The notes: generated by a model from the sequence alone, not told the origin. A DNA stretch of 64,000 nucleotides from Streptomyces bikiniensis (GCA_000716465.1 JNWL01000023.1:1-64000); one strand, 5' to 3'; positions 7,832 to 16,930 are shown, counted from the stretch's first letter. Numbers and translations: made by a program.

Positions 7832-8848
7832 TCAGACCTTCGGCTGCTGCTGGGTGATGCAGTGGATGCCGCCGCCGGCCGCGAAGATCGTGCGGGCGTC
7901 GGTCAGGACGACCTCGCGGTCGGGGAAGAGGCGGCGGAAGATCTCGGCGGCGAGTTCGTCGTGGGGGTCGTCGAAGGCGCAGAGGATCACGGCGCCGTTG
8001 CAGAGGTAGTGGTTGATGTAGGAGTAGTCGACCCAGTCGCCCTCCTCGTCCTTGAGGGCGGTGGGGGCCGGGATCTCGATGACCTCCAGGGGGCGGCCCC
8101 GGGCGTCGGTGGCGGCGCGCAGGATGCTCGCGTGCATCCGGGAGCGCTCGTAGTCGGGGTGGGCGGGGTCCCGCTGGCTGTGGACGAGGACCGTGCCGGG
8201 GCGGGCGAAGGCGGCGACGATGTCGACGTGGCCCTGGGTGCCGTACATGCCGTAGTCGGCGGTGAGGCCGTGCGGGAGCCAGATCGCCTTCGTGGTGCCC
8301 AGCTTGGCGTGGATCTCGGCCTCGACCTGCTCACGGGTCCACTCGGGGTTGCGGCCGGAGCCGAGCTGGACGGTGTCCGTGAGGAGGACCGTGCCCTCGC
8401 CGTCGACGTGGATCGCGCCGCCCTCGTTGACGAGGGGGGAGGAGAGCACGGGGACGCCCGCGGCGTCCGCGACGTGGCGGGCGATCGTGGAGTCGTGCTC
8501 CCAGCGGGCCCAGTCCTGGGCGCCCCAGCCGTTGAACACCCAGTCCACGGCGGCCAGTTCGCGGCCGTCCGTGACGAAGGTCGGGCCGATGTCCCGCATC
8601 CAGGCGTCGTCGAGGTCGCGCTCGACGAGGTCGACGTCCTCGCCGAGGAGCGCGCGGGCGCCCTCCGCGTCGCCGGGGGGCACGACCATCGTGACCGGTT
8701 CGAAGCGGCGGACGGCGCGGGCCACCGAGGCCCAGGCGGCGCGGGCGGCGGCCAGCTCCTCGTCGTCGGTGAAGGTGGGGTTCGGGCCGGGCCAGGCCAT
8801 CCAGGTGCGCTCGTGGGGCATCCACTCGGCGGGCATGCGGTACGTCAT
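7832..8848 (-). CDS. aguA: Agmatine deiminase
   Basis: A 338-aa porphyromonas-type peptidylarginine deiminase family member. It should convert agmatine to N-carbamoylputrescine plus ammonia. Visible catalytic elements are WMRDIGPTF, the GTQGHVDI histidine and the nucleophilic Cys in AAGGGIHCITQQQP near the C-terminus, plus HERTWMAWP at the N-terminus. The start lies 12 nt after the ureC stop, so the two are co-transcribed. Joined with a urease, it implies a module that releases ammonia from guanidino or urea compounds. No carbamoylputrescine amidase is adjacent. Confidence 0.92.
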   Translation of the reverse strand: MTYRMPAEWMPHERTWMAWPGPNPTFTDDEELAAARAAWASVARAVRRFEPVTMVVPPGDAEGARALLGEDVDLVERDLDDAWMRDIGPTFVTDGRELAAVDWVFNGWGAQDWARWEHDSTIARHVADAAGVPVLSSPLVNEGGAIHVDGEGTVLLTDTVQLGSGRNPEWTREQVEAEIHAKLGTTKAIWLPHGLTADYGMYGTQGHVDIVAAFARPGTVLVHSQRDPAHPDYERSRMHASILRAATDARGRPLEVIEIPAPTALKDEEGDWVDYSYINHYLCNGAVILCAFDDPHDELAAEIFRRLFPDREVVLTDARTIFAAGGGIHCITQQQPKV

Positions 8849-8860
8849 GGTCAGCGGGTC

Positions 8861-10543
8861 CTAGAGGAAGTAGAGGCGGTTGAGGGAGACGGACTCGACC
8901 GCCTCGGAGCGGATCGGGGAGCCGTCGAGCGAGACGAGGCCGGTCCGGTCGTCGACCTGGACGTCGCCGACGCGGGAGTTGAGCCGCAGGTCGGCCGGGC
9001 CGATGCCGCGGGTGCCGCGCACGGCGACGCGCCGGCGGCGGGTCGGCATGCGGTCGGCGCCGAGGTCGACGGCGGCCTGGGCGACGAACGCCACGGAGAT
9101 GTCGGCGGCGGTGGCGCCGTGGGCGCCGAACTGCGGGCCGAGGACGAGGGGTTCGCAGGTGTCGGTGGCGGCGTTCGGATCGCCCACGACCCCGTACGCG
9201 GGGAAGCCCGCCTTCAGGACGAGCTGCGGCTTGGCGCCGAAGAACTCGGGCCGCCACAGCACGATGTCCGCGAGCTTGCCGGCCTCGATCGAGCCGATCT
9301 CGTGCGCGAGGCCGTGGGCGATCGCCGGGTTGATGGTCAGCTTGGCCATGTAACGGAGCACGCGCGCGTTGTCGTCGTGCGCGCCGTCGCCCTCCAGGGG
9401 GCCCAGCTCGGCCTTCATCTTCCCGGCCATGGCGAAGGTCCGGCGTACGGTCTCGCCGGCCCTTCCCATCCCCTGCGCGTCGGAGGAGGTGATCCCGATC
9501 GCGCCGAGGTCGTGCAGGACGTCCTCCGCGCCCATCGTCCCGGCCCGGATCCGGTCGCGCGCCATGGCGGCGTCGCCGGGGAGGTCGGTCTTCAGGTCGT
9601 GGACGGAGACGATCATCCCGTAGTGCTCGGCGACCGCGTCGCGGCCGAAGGGCAGGGTGGGATTGGTGGAGGAGCCGATGACGTTCGGCACGCCCGCCAT
9701 CTTCAGGACGTTGGGGACGTGCCCGCCGCCGCAGCCCTCGATGTGGAAGGCGTGGATCGTACGCCCCTCCAGGACGCGCAGGGTGTCCTCGACCGACAGG
9801 CACTCGTTGAGGCCGTCGCTGTGCAGGGCGACCTGCACGTCGTGCTCCTCGGCGACCCGCAGGGCGGTGTCGAGGGCGCGGGTGTGGGCGCCCATGTCCT
9901 CGTGGACCTTGAAGCCGGACGCGCCGCCCTCGGCCAGGGCCTCGACCAGGGGCGCGCCGTCGGAGGAGGAGCCGCGGGCGAGGAAGCCGATGTTGACGGG
10001 CCAGGCGTCGAAGGCGTTGAAGGCGTGTTTGAGGGCCCAGGGCGAATTGACGCCGACGCCCCAGACGGGGCCGAACTCCTGGCCGATGACCGTGGTGACG
10101 CCGGAGGCCAGGGACGCCTCCATGATCCGGGGCGAGAGGAGGTGGACGTGGGTGTCGACGGCTCCGGCGGTGGCGATCAGGCCCTCGCCGGAGACGATCG
10201 AGGTTCCGGTGCCGACGACGACGTCGACGCCGTCGAGGGTGTCGGGGTTGCCGGCCCGGCCGATCGCGTGGATGCGGCCCTCGCGGATGCCGATCGACAC
10301 CTTGCGGATGCCCTGGACGGCGTCGATGACCAGGACGTTGCTGATGACGACGTCGCAGGTCTCGCGGACGGCGGCGGCCTTGAGGTGGAGTCCGTCGCGG
10401 GCGGTCTTGCCGAAGCCCGCCAGGAACTCGTCGCCCGGCTTCTGGGAGTCGGACTCGACCCGGACGACGAGGCCGGAGTCGCCGAGGACGACGCGGTCGC
10501 CGGCGCGGGGGCCGTGCACGGAGGCGTACTCGTACGGGTCCAT
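8861..10543 (-). CDS. ureC: Urease subunit alpha, divergent type
   Basis: A 560-aa UreC, the nickel catalytic subunit. Metal and catalytic residues are mostly present: DTHVH, the carbamylated Lys in GFKVHED, VALHSDGLNE, AFHIEGCGGGH and ITSSDAQGMGR. The mobile flap differs: the canonical MVCHHL is VSVHDL here, so the flap Cys is Val while the catalytic His stays. The ATG overlaps the ureAB stop by one base (TGATG), giving translational coupling. No accessory genes (ureD/E/F/G) are adjacent, so maturation must use factors encoded elsewhere, or the activity may differ. It resembles the second, orphan urease locus of streptomycetes. Confidence 0.92.
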   Translation of the reverse strand: MDPYEYASVHGPRAGDRVVLGDSGLVVRVESDSQKPGDEFLAGFGKTARDGLHLKAAAVRETCDVVISNVLVIDAVQGIRKVSIGIREGRIHAIGRAGNPDTLDGVDVVVGTGTSIVSGEGLIATAGAVDTHVHLLSPRIMEASLASGVTTVIGQEFGPVWGVGVNSPWALKHAFNAFDAWPVNIGFLARGSSSDGAPLVEALAEGGASGFKVHEDMGAHTRALDTALRVAEEHDVQVALHSDGLNECLSVEDTLRVLEGRTIHAFHIEGCGGGHVPNVLKMAGVPNVIGSSTNPTLPFGRDAVAEHYGMIVSVHDLKTDLPGDAAMARDRIRAGTMGAEDVLHDLGAIGITSSDAQGMGRAGETVRRTFAMAGKMKAELGPLEGDGAHDDNARVLRYMAKLTINPAIAHGLAHEIGSIEAGKLADIVLWRPEFFGAKPQLVLKAGFPAYGVVGDPNAATDTCEPLVLGPQFGAHGATAADISVAFVAQAAVDLGADRMPTRRRRVAVRGTRGIGPADLRLNSRVGDVQVDDRTGLVSLDGSPIRSEAVESVSLNRLYFL

Positions 10544-11247
10544 CAGTTCTCTCCGTCCTTGCCGTGGTCCCCGGTCCCCAGGTAGCCGCAGGCCGCCGCG
10601 CGGCGCAGGGCCTCCTCCTTGGCGCCGGGGGCGTCCAGCGGGCCGTCGACCAGGCCCGCGAAGCCGATGGCGACGCGGGCGCCGCCGACGGGCACGAGGC
10701 CGACCTCGGCCTCGCCGCCCGGGTCGAAGCGGAAGGAGGCGCCGGCCGGGATGGCGAGCCGCATGCCGTAGGCGGCGGCCCGGTCGAAGTCCAGGCGCGG
10801 GTTGACCTCGAAGAAGTGGAAGTGGGAGGTGACGCTGACGGGGACGGTCGCGGTGTTCCGTACGCGGAGGGTGAGCGCGGGTTCGGTCTCCGGGTGGCCG
10901 GGGCCGGGGCGCAGCGCGCCGGGCGCGTCCGGGCCGAGGCCTCCCCCGCCGATCGGGTCGGAGACGACCGCGAGGCGGGAGCCGTCGTCGAAGACGGCCT
11001 CGACGTGCACCTCGGTGACGACGTCGGCGACGCCGGGCAGGACGTCGTCGGGGCCGAGGACGGAGCGGGCGGCCTCGATCGCCTCGGCGAGTCGCTTGCC
11101 GTCGCGGGCGGCCTCGCAGACCGTGTCCGCGACGAGCGCGGTCGCCTCGGGCACGTTGAGCCGCAGTCCGCGGGCCCGGCGGGCCCGGGCGAGTTCGGCG
11201 GCGCTGAAGAGCAGCAGCCGGTCGCGTTCCGTGGGAGTCAGTCGCAC
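10543..11247 (-). CDS. ureAB: Fused urease subunits gamma and beta
   Basis: A 234-aa fusion of UreA and UreB. The first 100 residues are gamma (MRLTPTERDRLLLFSAAELA, then RLNVPEATALVADTVCEAARDGK). The rest is beta (VTSHFHFFEVNPRLDFDRAAAYGMRL, followed by IPAGASFRFDPG). The Gly/Pro-rich linker GGGGLGPDAPGALRPGPGHPE is longer than in unfused subunits. An AGGAGGTG ribosome site and a consensus-like promoter (TTGGAA-17-TAGAGT) precede it. It heads the operon ureAB-ureC-aguA-tetR-MHS. Confidence 0.93.
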   Translation of the reverse strand: MRLTPTERDRLLLFSAAELARARRARGLRLNVPEATALVADTVCEAARDGKRLAEAIEAARSVLGPDDVLPGVADVVTEVHVEAVFDDGSRLAVVSDPIGGGGLGPDAPGALRPGPGHPETEPALTLRVRNTATVPVSVTSHFHFFEVNPRLDFDRAAAYGMRLAIPAGASFRFDPGGEAEVGLVPVGGARVAIGFAGLVDGPLDAPGAKEEALRRAAACGYLGTGDHGKDGEN

Positions 11248-11274
11248 GTCCCAAACACCTCCTGTTTGAGCATC

Positions 11275-11303
11275 ACTCTAAATGTCGAGAAGCAGGGTTC
11301 CAA
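11275..11303 (-). promoter_or_regulatory. Promoter of the ureAB operon
   Basis: Reading the minus strand, TTGGAA (11303-11298) and TAGAGT (11280-11275) are separated by exactly 17 bp, a good fit to the housekeeping sigma factor. Transcription would begin about 20 nt before the AGGAGGTG site of ureAB. A TTGACG at 11307-11312 on the plus strand with a weaker TCACAT 17 bp later may serve the divergent permease. Confidence 0.6.
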
Positions 11304-11393
11304 GGATTGACGCGAAGTACAGGCACACGTCACATTGAGCGCCACTCCAAAATCGTCCGCTCAGCCCCCTCTCCCAGCTCTCCAGGAGGCGCC

Positions 11394-12818
11394 ATGCCGA
11401 CAGAACAGCGCGGAGTCGACACCGTCCCCGAGGCCGAACGCACCAGCGGCCCCCGCGACCTCGTCTCGATCCTGCTCGGTTCCAACCTCTGCCTGGGGGT
11501 GATCGTCTTCGGCTGGCTCCCCGTCTCCTTCGGCCTGGGCCTGTGGGCCTCGGTGACCTCCGTCGTGACCGGCACCCTCGTCGGCGTCGCGGTCACCGCC
11601 CCGCTCGCGCTGATCTCCCTGCGCACCGCGACCAACCTCTCCACCTCCTCCGGCGCCTTCTTCGGCGTCCGCGGCCGGCTCGTCGGCTCGGTGGTGGGGC
11701 TGCTGCTCTCGCTCGGCTACACCGCCCTGACCCTCTGGATCGGCGGCGACGTCGTGGTGGGGGTCCTCGCCCGGCTGACCGGCCTGCCCGCGAACGGCGC
11801 CGCCCACGCCGTCGTCTACGCGCTGCTCGCCGCCTGCACCGCGGTCGGTGCGGTGTACGGCTACCGACTGCTGCTGCGGCTGAGCAGGGCGCTCGCGGTC
11901 GGCATGACCGCGCTCCTCGCCGTCGGCCTGGTCGCGTACGCCGGGGACTTCACGACGGCGGCGGTGCCGGACACCCCGTACCTCCTGGGCTCCTTCTGGC
12001 CGACCTGGCTGCTCTCGGCGGTGGCGGCGGGGCTCAGCGGGCCGGTCGCCTTCATCACCCTGCTCGGCGACTACACGCGGTACGTCTCCCCCGAGCGGCA
12101 CAGCGCCCGGACCGTGTGGCGGGCGACCTGTCTGGGCCTGGTCGTGGGACTGCTCGTCCCGCAGCTCTTCGGCACGTACACGGCGCTCGCCGCCCGGGGG
12201 GCGCTCGACTACGCCGGTCCGCTCGTCGCCGCCTCGCCCGGCTGGTACCTGGTGCCGCTGCTCGTCGCGGCCACGGCCGGCACCGTCGGCAACGCCGGTC
12301 TGATGCTGTACTCCATGGGGCTCGACCTGGACGCGATCCTGCCCCGGGCCACCCGGGCGCGCGCCACCCTCGTGGTCGCGGCGGCGGCCACGGCCTTCGT
12401 CCTCCTCGGCCACTTCGCCTCGGACGCGCAGACGGCGATGACCTCGTTCGTGCTGCTGCTCACCGCGATCGGCACCCCGTGGGCGGTGATCGCCCTCATC
12501 GGGCACGCGCGCTGCGGGGGCGTCTACGATCCCGAGGCGCTCCAGGTCTACAACCGGCGCTCGCGCGGCGGGGCCTACTGGTTCTCGGCGGGCTGGCACC
12601 CGCGCGCCACCGCCTCCTGGGCGATCGGCGCGGCGGTCGGCCTGGCCGCGGTGTCGACGCCGCTCTACGAGGGGCCGCTGCTCGCCCTGACGGGCGGGAT
12701 CGACTGCAGCTTCGTGCTCTCGGGGATCGCGGGCGGCGCACTGTACGCCGCACTGACGCCGCACGGGGCCTCCGGGACCGTGACGGCCTCGGAGACCCCG
12801 CTGCGGATGGAGCCGTAG
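11394..12818 (+). CDS. NCS1-type cytosine/purine permease
   Basis: A 474-aa integral membrane protein of the purine-cytosine permease (CodB/NCS1) type with about 12 helices. Typical parts are the [14 protein letters not shown] first helix, [15 protein letters not shown] around the middle and [20 protein letters not shown] in the late cytoplasmic loop. The start is supported by CCAGGAGGCGCC. It is divergent from ureAB across 146 bp and may share control with the urease operon, importing a nucleobase or allantoin-like nitrogen source; that substrate is inferred from context. Its stop is followed six bases later by an interspersed repeat. Confidence 0.88.
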   Translation: MPTEQRGVDTVPEAERTSGPRDLVSILLGSNLCLGVIVFGWLPVSFGLGLWASVTSVVTGTLVGVAVTAPLALISLRTATNLSTSSGAFFGVRGRLVGSVVGLLLSLGYTALTLWIGGDVVVGVLARLTGLPANGAAHAVVYALLAACTAVGAVYGYRLLLRLSRALAVGMTALLAVGLVAYAGDFTTAAVPDTPYLLGSFWPTWLLSAVAAGLSGPVAFITLLGDYTRYVSPERHSARTVWRATCLGLVVGLLVPQLFGTYTALAARGALDYAGPLVAASPGWYLVPLLVAATAGTVGNAGLMLYSMGLDLDAILPRATRARATLVVAAAATAFVLLGHFASDAQTAMTSFVLLLTAIGTPWAVIALIGHARCGGVYDPEALQVYNRRSRGGAYWFSAGWHPRATASWAIGAAVGLAAVSTPLYEGPLLALTGGIDCSFVLSGIAGGALYAALTPHGASGTVTASETPLRMEP

Positions 12819-13906
12819 GGGCCAGGGCGTGTGTCGAAAGTCCCGCCTGCCCGGCGGCGCCCGGCACGCACGCTCGCCGCGTTGTCGGGATCACCCCGAT
12901 ACATCCAGTATCGGGGCGACCCCGACTGCTGCCACTCGCCGCGCGCGGACTTGACCGTGCCGACCGGGGTGATGACGGCGGCGGTGCCGCAGGCGAAGAC
13001 CTCGGTCAGGGTGCCGTTCTCGCTGTCGGCCTGCCACTGGTCGATGGAGACGCGGCCCTCCTCGGCCTCCAGGCCCAGGTCGGCGGCCAGCTTGAGCAGC
13101 GAGTCGCGGGTGATGCCGGCGAGCAGGGAGCCGGTGAGGGTGGGGGTGATCAGCTTGTCGCCGTACACGAAGTACAGGTTCATGCCGCCCAGTTCCTCGA
13201 CCCACTTGTGCTCGACGGCGTCGAGGTAGGCGACCTGGTCGCAGCCCTTGGCCGCCGCCTCGGCCTGCGCGAGCAGGGAGGCCGCGTAGTTGCCGCCGGT
13301 CTTGGCGTCGCCGACGCCGCCGGGGACGGCGCGGACGCGGTCCTCGGAGAGCCAGATGGAGACGGGCTTCACGCCGCCGGGGAAGTACGGGCCGGCCGGG
13401 GAGGCGATGACGACGAAGAGGTACTCGTTCGCGGGGCGGACGCCCAGGCCGACCTCGGTCGCGATCATGAACGGGCGCAGGTAGAGCGAGGCCTCGCCGC
13501 CGTGCTCCGGGACCCACGCCTTGTCGTGCCGGACGAGGACGTCGCAGGCCTCGACGAAGGTCTCGACGGGCAGCTCGGGCATGGCCAGGCGGCGGGCGGA
13601 GGCCTGGAAGCGGCGGGCGTTGGCGTCGGGGCGGAAGCTGGCGACCGAGCCGTCGGGGCGGCGGTAGGCCTTCAGGCCCTCGAAGATCTCCTGCGCGTAG
13701 TGCAGGACGTTGGTGGCCGGGTCGAGCGCGAGCGGGCCGTACGGGACGAGCTGGGCGTCGTGCCAGCCGCGGCCCTCGGTCCACCGGATGGTGACCATGT
13801 GGTCGGTGAAGTGGCGGCCGAATCCCGGGTTGGCCAGGATCGCCTCGCGCTCCGCGTCGGACAGCGGGCTGGAGGAGGGCTTGAGCTCGATCGTGGGCGT
13901 CGTCAT
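12665..13906 (-). CDS. ilvE: Branched-chain amino acid aminotransferase with replaced C-terminus
   Basis: IlvE transfers the amino group for Val, Leu and Ile synthesis. It is a fold-type IV PLP enzyme, and the PLP lysine is in [15 protein letters not shown]. Residues 1 to about 325 look normal up to [11 protein letters not shown]. The C-terminal 30-40 residues of the family, a helix like that in human BCATm ending EIQYGIRAHEW, are missing. Instead the frame enters a repeat ([13 protein letters not shown], then [19 protein letters not shown]) and reads antisense through 154 bp of the permease gene, giving about 413 aa instead of the usual 360-370. Start: ATG with GAAGGA upstream. Function may be reduced or lost. 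Confidence 0.85.
   Translation of the reverse strand: MTTPTIELKPSSSPLSDAEREAILANPGFGRHFTDHMVTIRWTEGRGWHDAQLVPYGPLALDPATNVLHYAQEIFEGLKAYRRPDGSVASFRPDANARRFQASARRLAMPELPVETFVEACDVLVRHDKAWVPEHGGEASLYLRPFMIATEVGLGVRPANEYLFVVIASPAGPYFPGGVKPVSIWLSEDRVRAVPGGVGDAKTGGNYAASLLAQAEAAAKGCDQVAYLDAVEHKWVEELGGMNLYFVYGDKLITPTLTGSLLAGITRDSLLKLAADLGLEAEEGRVSIDQWQADSENGTLTEVFACGTAAVITPVGTVKSARGEWQQSGSPRYWMYRGDPDNAASVRAGRRRAGGTFDTRPGPYGSIRSGVSEAVTVPEAPCGVSAAYSAPPAIPESTKLQSIPPVRASSGPS
12824..12926. repeat. Interspersed palindromic repeat, copy 1 (at ilvE 3' end)
   Basis: The element begins AGGGCGTGTGTCGAAAG and shares AGGGCGTGTGyCGAAAGTCCCGCCTGCCC (12824-12852) with a second copy at 62785. Its other half is a strong hairpin: CCCCGATAC (12894-12902), loop ATCCA, GTATCGGGG (12908-12916), flanked by GTCGGG and CCCGAC. 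It can terminate both the permease and ilvE. It forms the new ilvE C-terminal coding sequence. No transposase is present, so it would be a non-autonomous or REP-like element. Confidence 0.75.
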
Positions 13907-14112
13907 GAGTGCGTGTCCTTCACCGGTCGTGGGGAGGGGACCGCGCGCGTACGCCACTGTCGGAGACGGCTCGTCCCTGACGGAGTGGACGTCCGACGAT
14001 GCCCGCATACGGCGGTCCCGCGTTCGATTATCGCGCGCGGGGGCCGGTGCGTGAAACAGGCGGGCGCGGTCCGAGGTTCTTTCGGGGTGCGCACCCCCGG
14101 CCGCGCATGGGG

Positions 14113-14144
14113 CAGCCGCCGGGCGCAGTGCGACCCGGCGGCTG
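14113..14144 (-). terminator. Terminator downstream of leuB
   Basis: CAGCCGCCGGG and CCCGGCGGCTG form a perfect 11-bp stem with a 10-nt loop 24 nt after the leuB stop, separating leuB from the ilvE promoter region. Confidence 0.8.
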
Positions 14145-14168
14145 ATGCGGTGTGTCAGTCGGCGCGGG

Positions 14169-15209
14169 TCAGCTCGCTACTCGCGCGGCGAGCGCGTCGC
14201 CGATCTCGTCCGTGGTGCGGACGGCGTCGCCGCGCTCGGTGAGGTCGGCCGCGACGGCCTCCTCGACGCGGACGGCCTCGGTCTCGTACCCGAGGTGGCG
14301 CAGCAGGAGGGCGACGGAGAGGACGGTGGCCGTGGGGTCGGCCTTGCCCTGGCCCGCGATGTCCGGCGCGGAGCCGTGGACCGGCTCGAACATGGACGGG
14401 AACTCGCCGCTCGGGTTGATGTTGCCCGAGGCGGCGACGCCGATGCCGCCGGAGACGGCCGCGGCGAGGTCGGTGATGATGTCGCCGAAGAGGTTGTCGG
14501 TGACGATCACGTCGAAGCGGGCCGGGTCGGTGACGAGGAAGATCGTCGCGGCGTCGACGTGCAGGTAGTCGGTGGTGACCTCGGGGAACTCGGCGGCCAC
14601 CCGGTGGAAGGTGTCCGTCCAGAGGTGGCCGGCGAAGGTCAGCACGTTGTTCTTGTGGACCAGCGTGAGCTTCTTGCGCGGGCGGGCCTGGGCGCGGGCG
14701 AAGGCGTCCCGGACCACGCGCTCGACGCCGAAGGCGGTGTTGACCGAGACCTCGGTGGCGACCTCGTGCGGGGTGCCCTTGCGGATGGTGCCGCCGTTGC
14801 CGGTGTACGGGCCCTCGGTGCCCTCGCGGACCACGACGAAGTCGATCTCGGGCTGCCCGGCGAGCGGGGTCGCGACGCCGGGGAGCAGCTTCGAGGGACG
14901 CAGGTTCACGTGGTGGTCGAAGGCGAAGCGGAGCTTCAGGAGGAAGCCGCGCTCCAGGACGCCGGAGGGCACCGACGGGTCGCCGATGGCGCCGAGCAGG
15001 ATGGCGTCGTGCTTCTTGAGGGAGTCGAGGTCGGCGTCGGTGAGGGTCTCACCGGTGGCGTGGTAGCGCTTGGCGCCGAAGTCGTACTCCTCGGTCTCCA
15101 GCTTCACGTCCTGGGGAAGGACGGCCGAGAGGACCTTGAGGCCCTGGGCCACGACCTCCTGGCCGATGCCGTCGCCGGGGATGACTGCGAGATCGATGCT
15201 GTGAGACAT
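14169..15209 (-). CDS. leuB: 3-isopropylmalate dehydrogenase
   Basis: A 346-aa NAD-dependent oxidative decarboxylase of leucine synthesis (beta-decarboxylating dehydrogenase family). Motifs are [10 protein letters not shown] at the N-terminus, [15 protein letters not shown], the Lys/Asn pair in [27 protein letters not shown] (metal Asp residues) and [19 protein letters not shown]. The length is right for the actinobacterial type. The start ATG follows AGGGTG. It lies upstream of ilvE on the same strand but is separated from it by a strong terminator. Confidence 0.95.
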   Translation of the reverse strand: MSHSIDLAVIPGDGIGQEVVAQGLKVLSAVLPQDVKLETEEYDFGAKRYHATGETLTDADLDSLKKHDAILLGAIGDPSVPSGVLERGFLLKLRFAFDHHVNLRPSKLLPGVATPLAGQPEIDFVVVREGTEGPYTGNGGTIRKGTPHEVATEVSVNTAFGVERVVRDAFARAQARPRKKLTLVHKNNVLTFAGHLWTDTFHRVAAEFPEVTTDYLHVDAATIFLVTDPARFDVIVTDNLFGDIITDLAAAVSGGIGVAASGNINPSGEFPSMFEPVHGSAPDIAGQGKADPTATVLSVALLLRHLGYETEAVRVEEAVAADLTERGDAVRTTDEIGDALAARVAS

Positions 15210-15290
15210 GTCGGCACCCTACTGGTCGTCCCATCGTCTGACACGTCGCGTCCACCATGTGGACGAACGTCCGAGGGGGGACGGTCCGGA

Positions 15291-15431
15291 TCAGTGGCCG
15301 GTGGAGCCGCCGTTGTCGCGGCGGTCGAGGGCGCGCTGGAGGGCGGCGGCGGCGTTCCGGCGGGCCTCGTCGGCGGGACGTGCGGCGGAGTGGCGGACGC
15401 GGCGGGCGGCCTGGGCGGCGGTGGGGGCCAT
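15291..15431 (-). CDS. 46-aa basic small protein
   Basis: ATG with AAGGAG eight bases upstream opens a 46-codon ORF encoding MAPTAAQAARRVRHSAARPA followed by a helical, Arg/Ala-rich sequence ending in RRDNGGSTGH. The ribosome site and codon use favour a real gene. It is too short for a domain call. It is upstream of leuB on the same strand, with about 80 nt between them, so it may be co-transcribed. Confidence 0.55.
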   Translation of the reverse strand: MAPTAAQAARRVRHSAARPADEARRNAAAALQRALDRRDNGGSTGH

Positions 15432-15839
15432 GGGGATCGACTCCTTGAGATCAGTGGTGATCCGACGTGCGGGGGCCGGCGGCGCACACGGACCGGTGAC
15501 GGTCGGCGGCGCGCGGGGACCAGTGGTGATCGAAGGTGCCGGAAGGGGCGGGGAGCGCCGCCGCAGGGGTTGCCTGCACGGGGCGTAGCGCTCGCTGCCG
15601 CCATTCGCCGATGGGGCGAGACGTTCGGCTCCTACAAAGCTAGGGCAGGATGCCGCGCCTGTCTCCACAATTACTCGGACTTCCTACTATCTGAGACGGC
15701 GGGGCACCCGGGGTCACCCCGCGACGGCCCGCGGCTCCCGGATCGGCCCGTACGGCGGGAGAAAGCCGGTCCGGGCGGCGAGGACCCGGGGAAGACGCCC
15801 GCCACCGCCCGGATCCACACTCCCACCTAGATTGCTTTC
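15432..15839. other. Gene-free region between the 46-aa ORF and padR
   Basis: I see no convincing gene here. An AT-rich block around 15630-15705 stands out and probably carries the promoter for the minus-strand 46-aa ORF and leuB. The right end holds the padR promoter, including an ACCTAG half-site near 15825 and the palindrome described separately. Confidence 0.4.
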
Positions 15840-15851
15840 CTACCTAGGTAG
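15840..15851 (+). promoter_or_regulatory. Palindromic operator before padR
   Basis: CTACCTAGGTAG is a perfect 12-bp palindrome ending 15 nt before the padR start, with a further ACCTAG half-site at 15826-15831. PadR proteins commonly autoregulate through short dyads of this kind overlapping their own promoter. Confidence 0.6.
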
Positions 15852-15866
15852 TGATGGGATGCACTC

Positions 15867-16208
15867 ATGGCCGCAGACCGCAGATCCAGCTGGCTCAAGG
15901 GAGTCCTCGACCTGCTCGTCCTCTCCTGCCTGACCGACGGCGAGAGTTACGGGTACGAGATCGCGAAGGCGCTCGCCGGGGCGGGCCTGGGCGAGATCAA
16001 GGGCGGGACGCTCTATCCCGTACTGAACCGCCTGGAGGAGGCCGGTCTGGTGGAGGCCGAGTTCCGCGCCGCCGAGCGCGGACCGGGCCGCCGCTACTAC
16101 CGGCTCACCGGGCCGGGCCGGGAGTACCTGGCGGCCGAGGGCGCGGCCTGGGAGGGGTTCCACCGGGCCGTACGGACGCAACTGCACGCAGGGGGGACGG
16201 CACCATGA
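15867..16208 (+). CDS. PadR-family transcriptional regulator
   Basis: A 113-aa winged-helix protein of the short PadR-s2 type. Its core is WLKGVLDLLVLSCLTDGESYGYEI, then GTLYPVLNRLEEAGLVEAEF and GRRYYRLTGPGREYL. It likely represses its own operon through the CTACCTAGGTAG site. Its stop overlaps the next gene by four bases (ATGA), so the two proteins are made together. In such pairs the membrane protein's expression is usually under PadR control. Confidence 0.92.
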   Translation: MAADRRSSWLKGVLDLLVLSCLTDGESYGYEIAKALAGAGLGEIKGGTLYPVLNRLEEAGLVEAEFRAAERGPGRRYYRLTGPGREYLAAEGAAWEGFHRAVRTQLHAGGTAP

Positions 16209-16924
16209 CGACCGACGCCTACTTCGAGGAGCTGGCGGGCGCGCTGCGCGCGGCGGGCGTGCCCGAGGAGCAGATCGGGCGGACCGCCGCCGAGCTGCGC
16301 GGGCACCTCGCGGAGACGGGGACCGCGCCGGAGGAGGAGTTCGGGCCCGCCGCGCGGTTCGCGGCCCGGCTCGGCGGGCTCGCCCCGGCCCCCGGGGAAC
16401 CGGACGGGGCGGCGGAGCACTGGACGTGGACCGCGGACGTCTTCAACGACCGGCGGATGCTGGCCGTCCACGGGGACCAGGGGTGGGAGGTGGAGTCCCT
16501 GGACGCGGTCGGCCGGTTCGTCTGCCGCCGGGTGCCGGGGGCCGCGCTCGCCTGGGAGTACCGGCGCGAGGTGATCACGGACCGCCGCCGCGCGCGGGTC
16601 CTGGAGGAACTGGAGCCGGAGGGCTGGGAGTTGTGCGGCGAGTGGCTGACGTACGGCTACTTCAAGCGGCCGAAGTCGGCGACCGCGGGTCCGGCGGGGG
16701 CCCCGGCCTCCGTGCCGGCGCCGCCCGCGAAGTGGCTGTTCCTGAGCCGGCGCGGGAAGGTGGCGCTCGCCGTCTGGGCGGCGCTGGCGGCGACCGCCTT
16801 CGTCGCCCTCGGCCCGCCGGGGTACGCGATGGTGCTCATGGGCGTCGGCTGGGCCGTCGCGACGGCGGTCATGGCGAGACGGGAGACGGCGCCGGACGGA
16901 GCGGGGACGCCCGGAAGGAGCTGA
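16205..16924 (+). CDS. Membrane protein coupled to PadR
   Basis: A 239-aa protein translationally coupled to padR (ATGA overlap). The first 60 residues (YFEELAGALRAAGVPEEQIGRTAAELRGHLAE) look like the HAAS/DUF1700 helical domain that often accompanies PadR. The centre is a soluble alpha/beta segment with RVLEELEPEGWELCGEW. Two C-terminal hydrophobic helices follow (VALAVWAALAATAFVALG and YAMVLMGVGWAVATAVM). It probably acts as the membrane target or sensor partner of PadR; the exact role is not readable. Confidence 0.75.
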   Translation: MTTDAYFEELAGALRAAGVPEEQIGRTAAELRGHLAETGTAPEEEFGPAARFAARLGGLAPAPGEPDGAAEHWTWTADVFNDRRMLAVHGDQGWEVESLDAVGRFVCRRVPGAALAWEYRREVITDRRRARVLEELEPEGWELCGEWLTYGYFKRPKSATAGPAGAPASVPAPPAKWLFLSRRGKVALAVWAALAATAFVALGPPGYAMVLMGVGWAVATAVMARRETAPDGAGTPGRS

Positions 16925-16930
16925 ACACCC

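Noticed and set aside
7862..10585. 907-codon plus-strand frame over the urease genes
   Set aside because: Antisense shadow of ureC and agmatine deiminase, which have unmistakable catalytic motifs.
12665..12823. Independent minus-strand gene within the permease 3' end
   Set aside because: It is only the read-through of ilvE past its lost stop; no separate start or motif.
15291..15668. Longer version of the 46-aa ORF starting at 15668
   Set aside because: The added N-terminus is Pro/Arg-rich without ribosome site, whereas the internal ATG has AAGGAG at ideal spacing.
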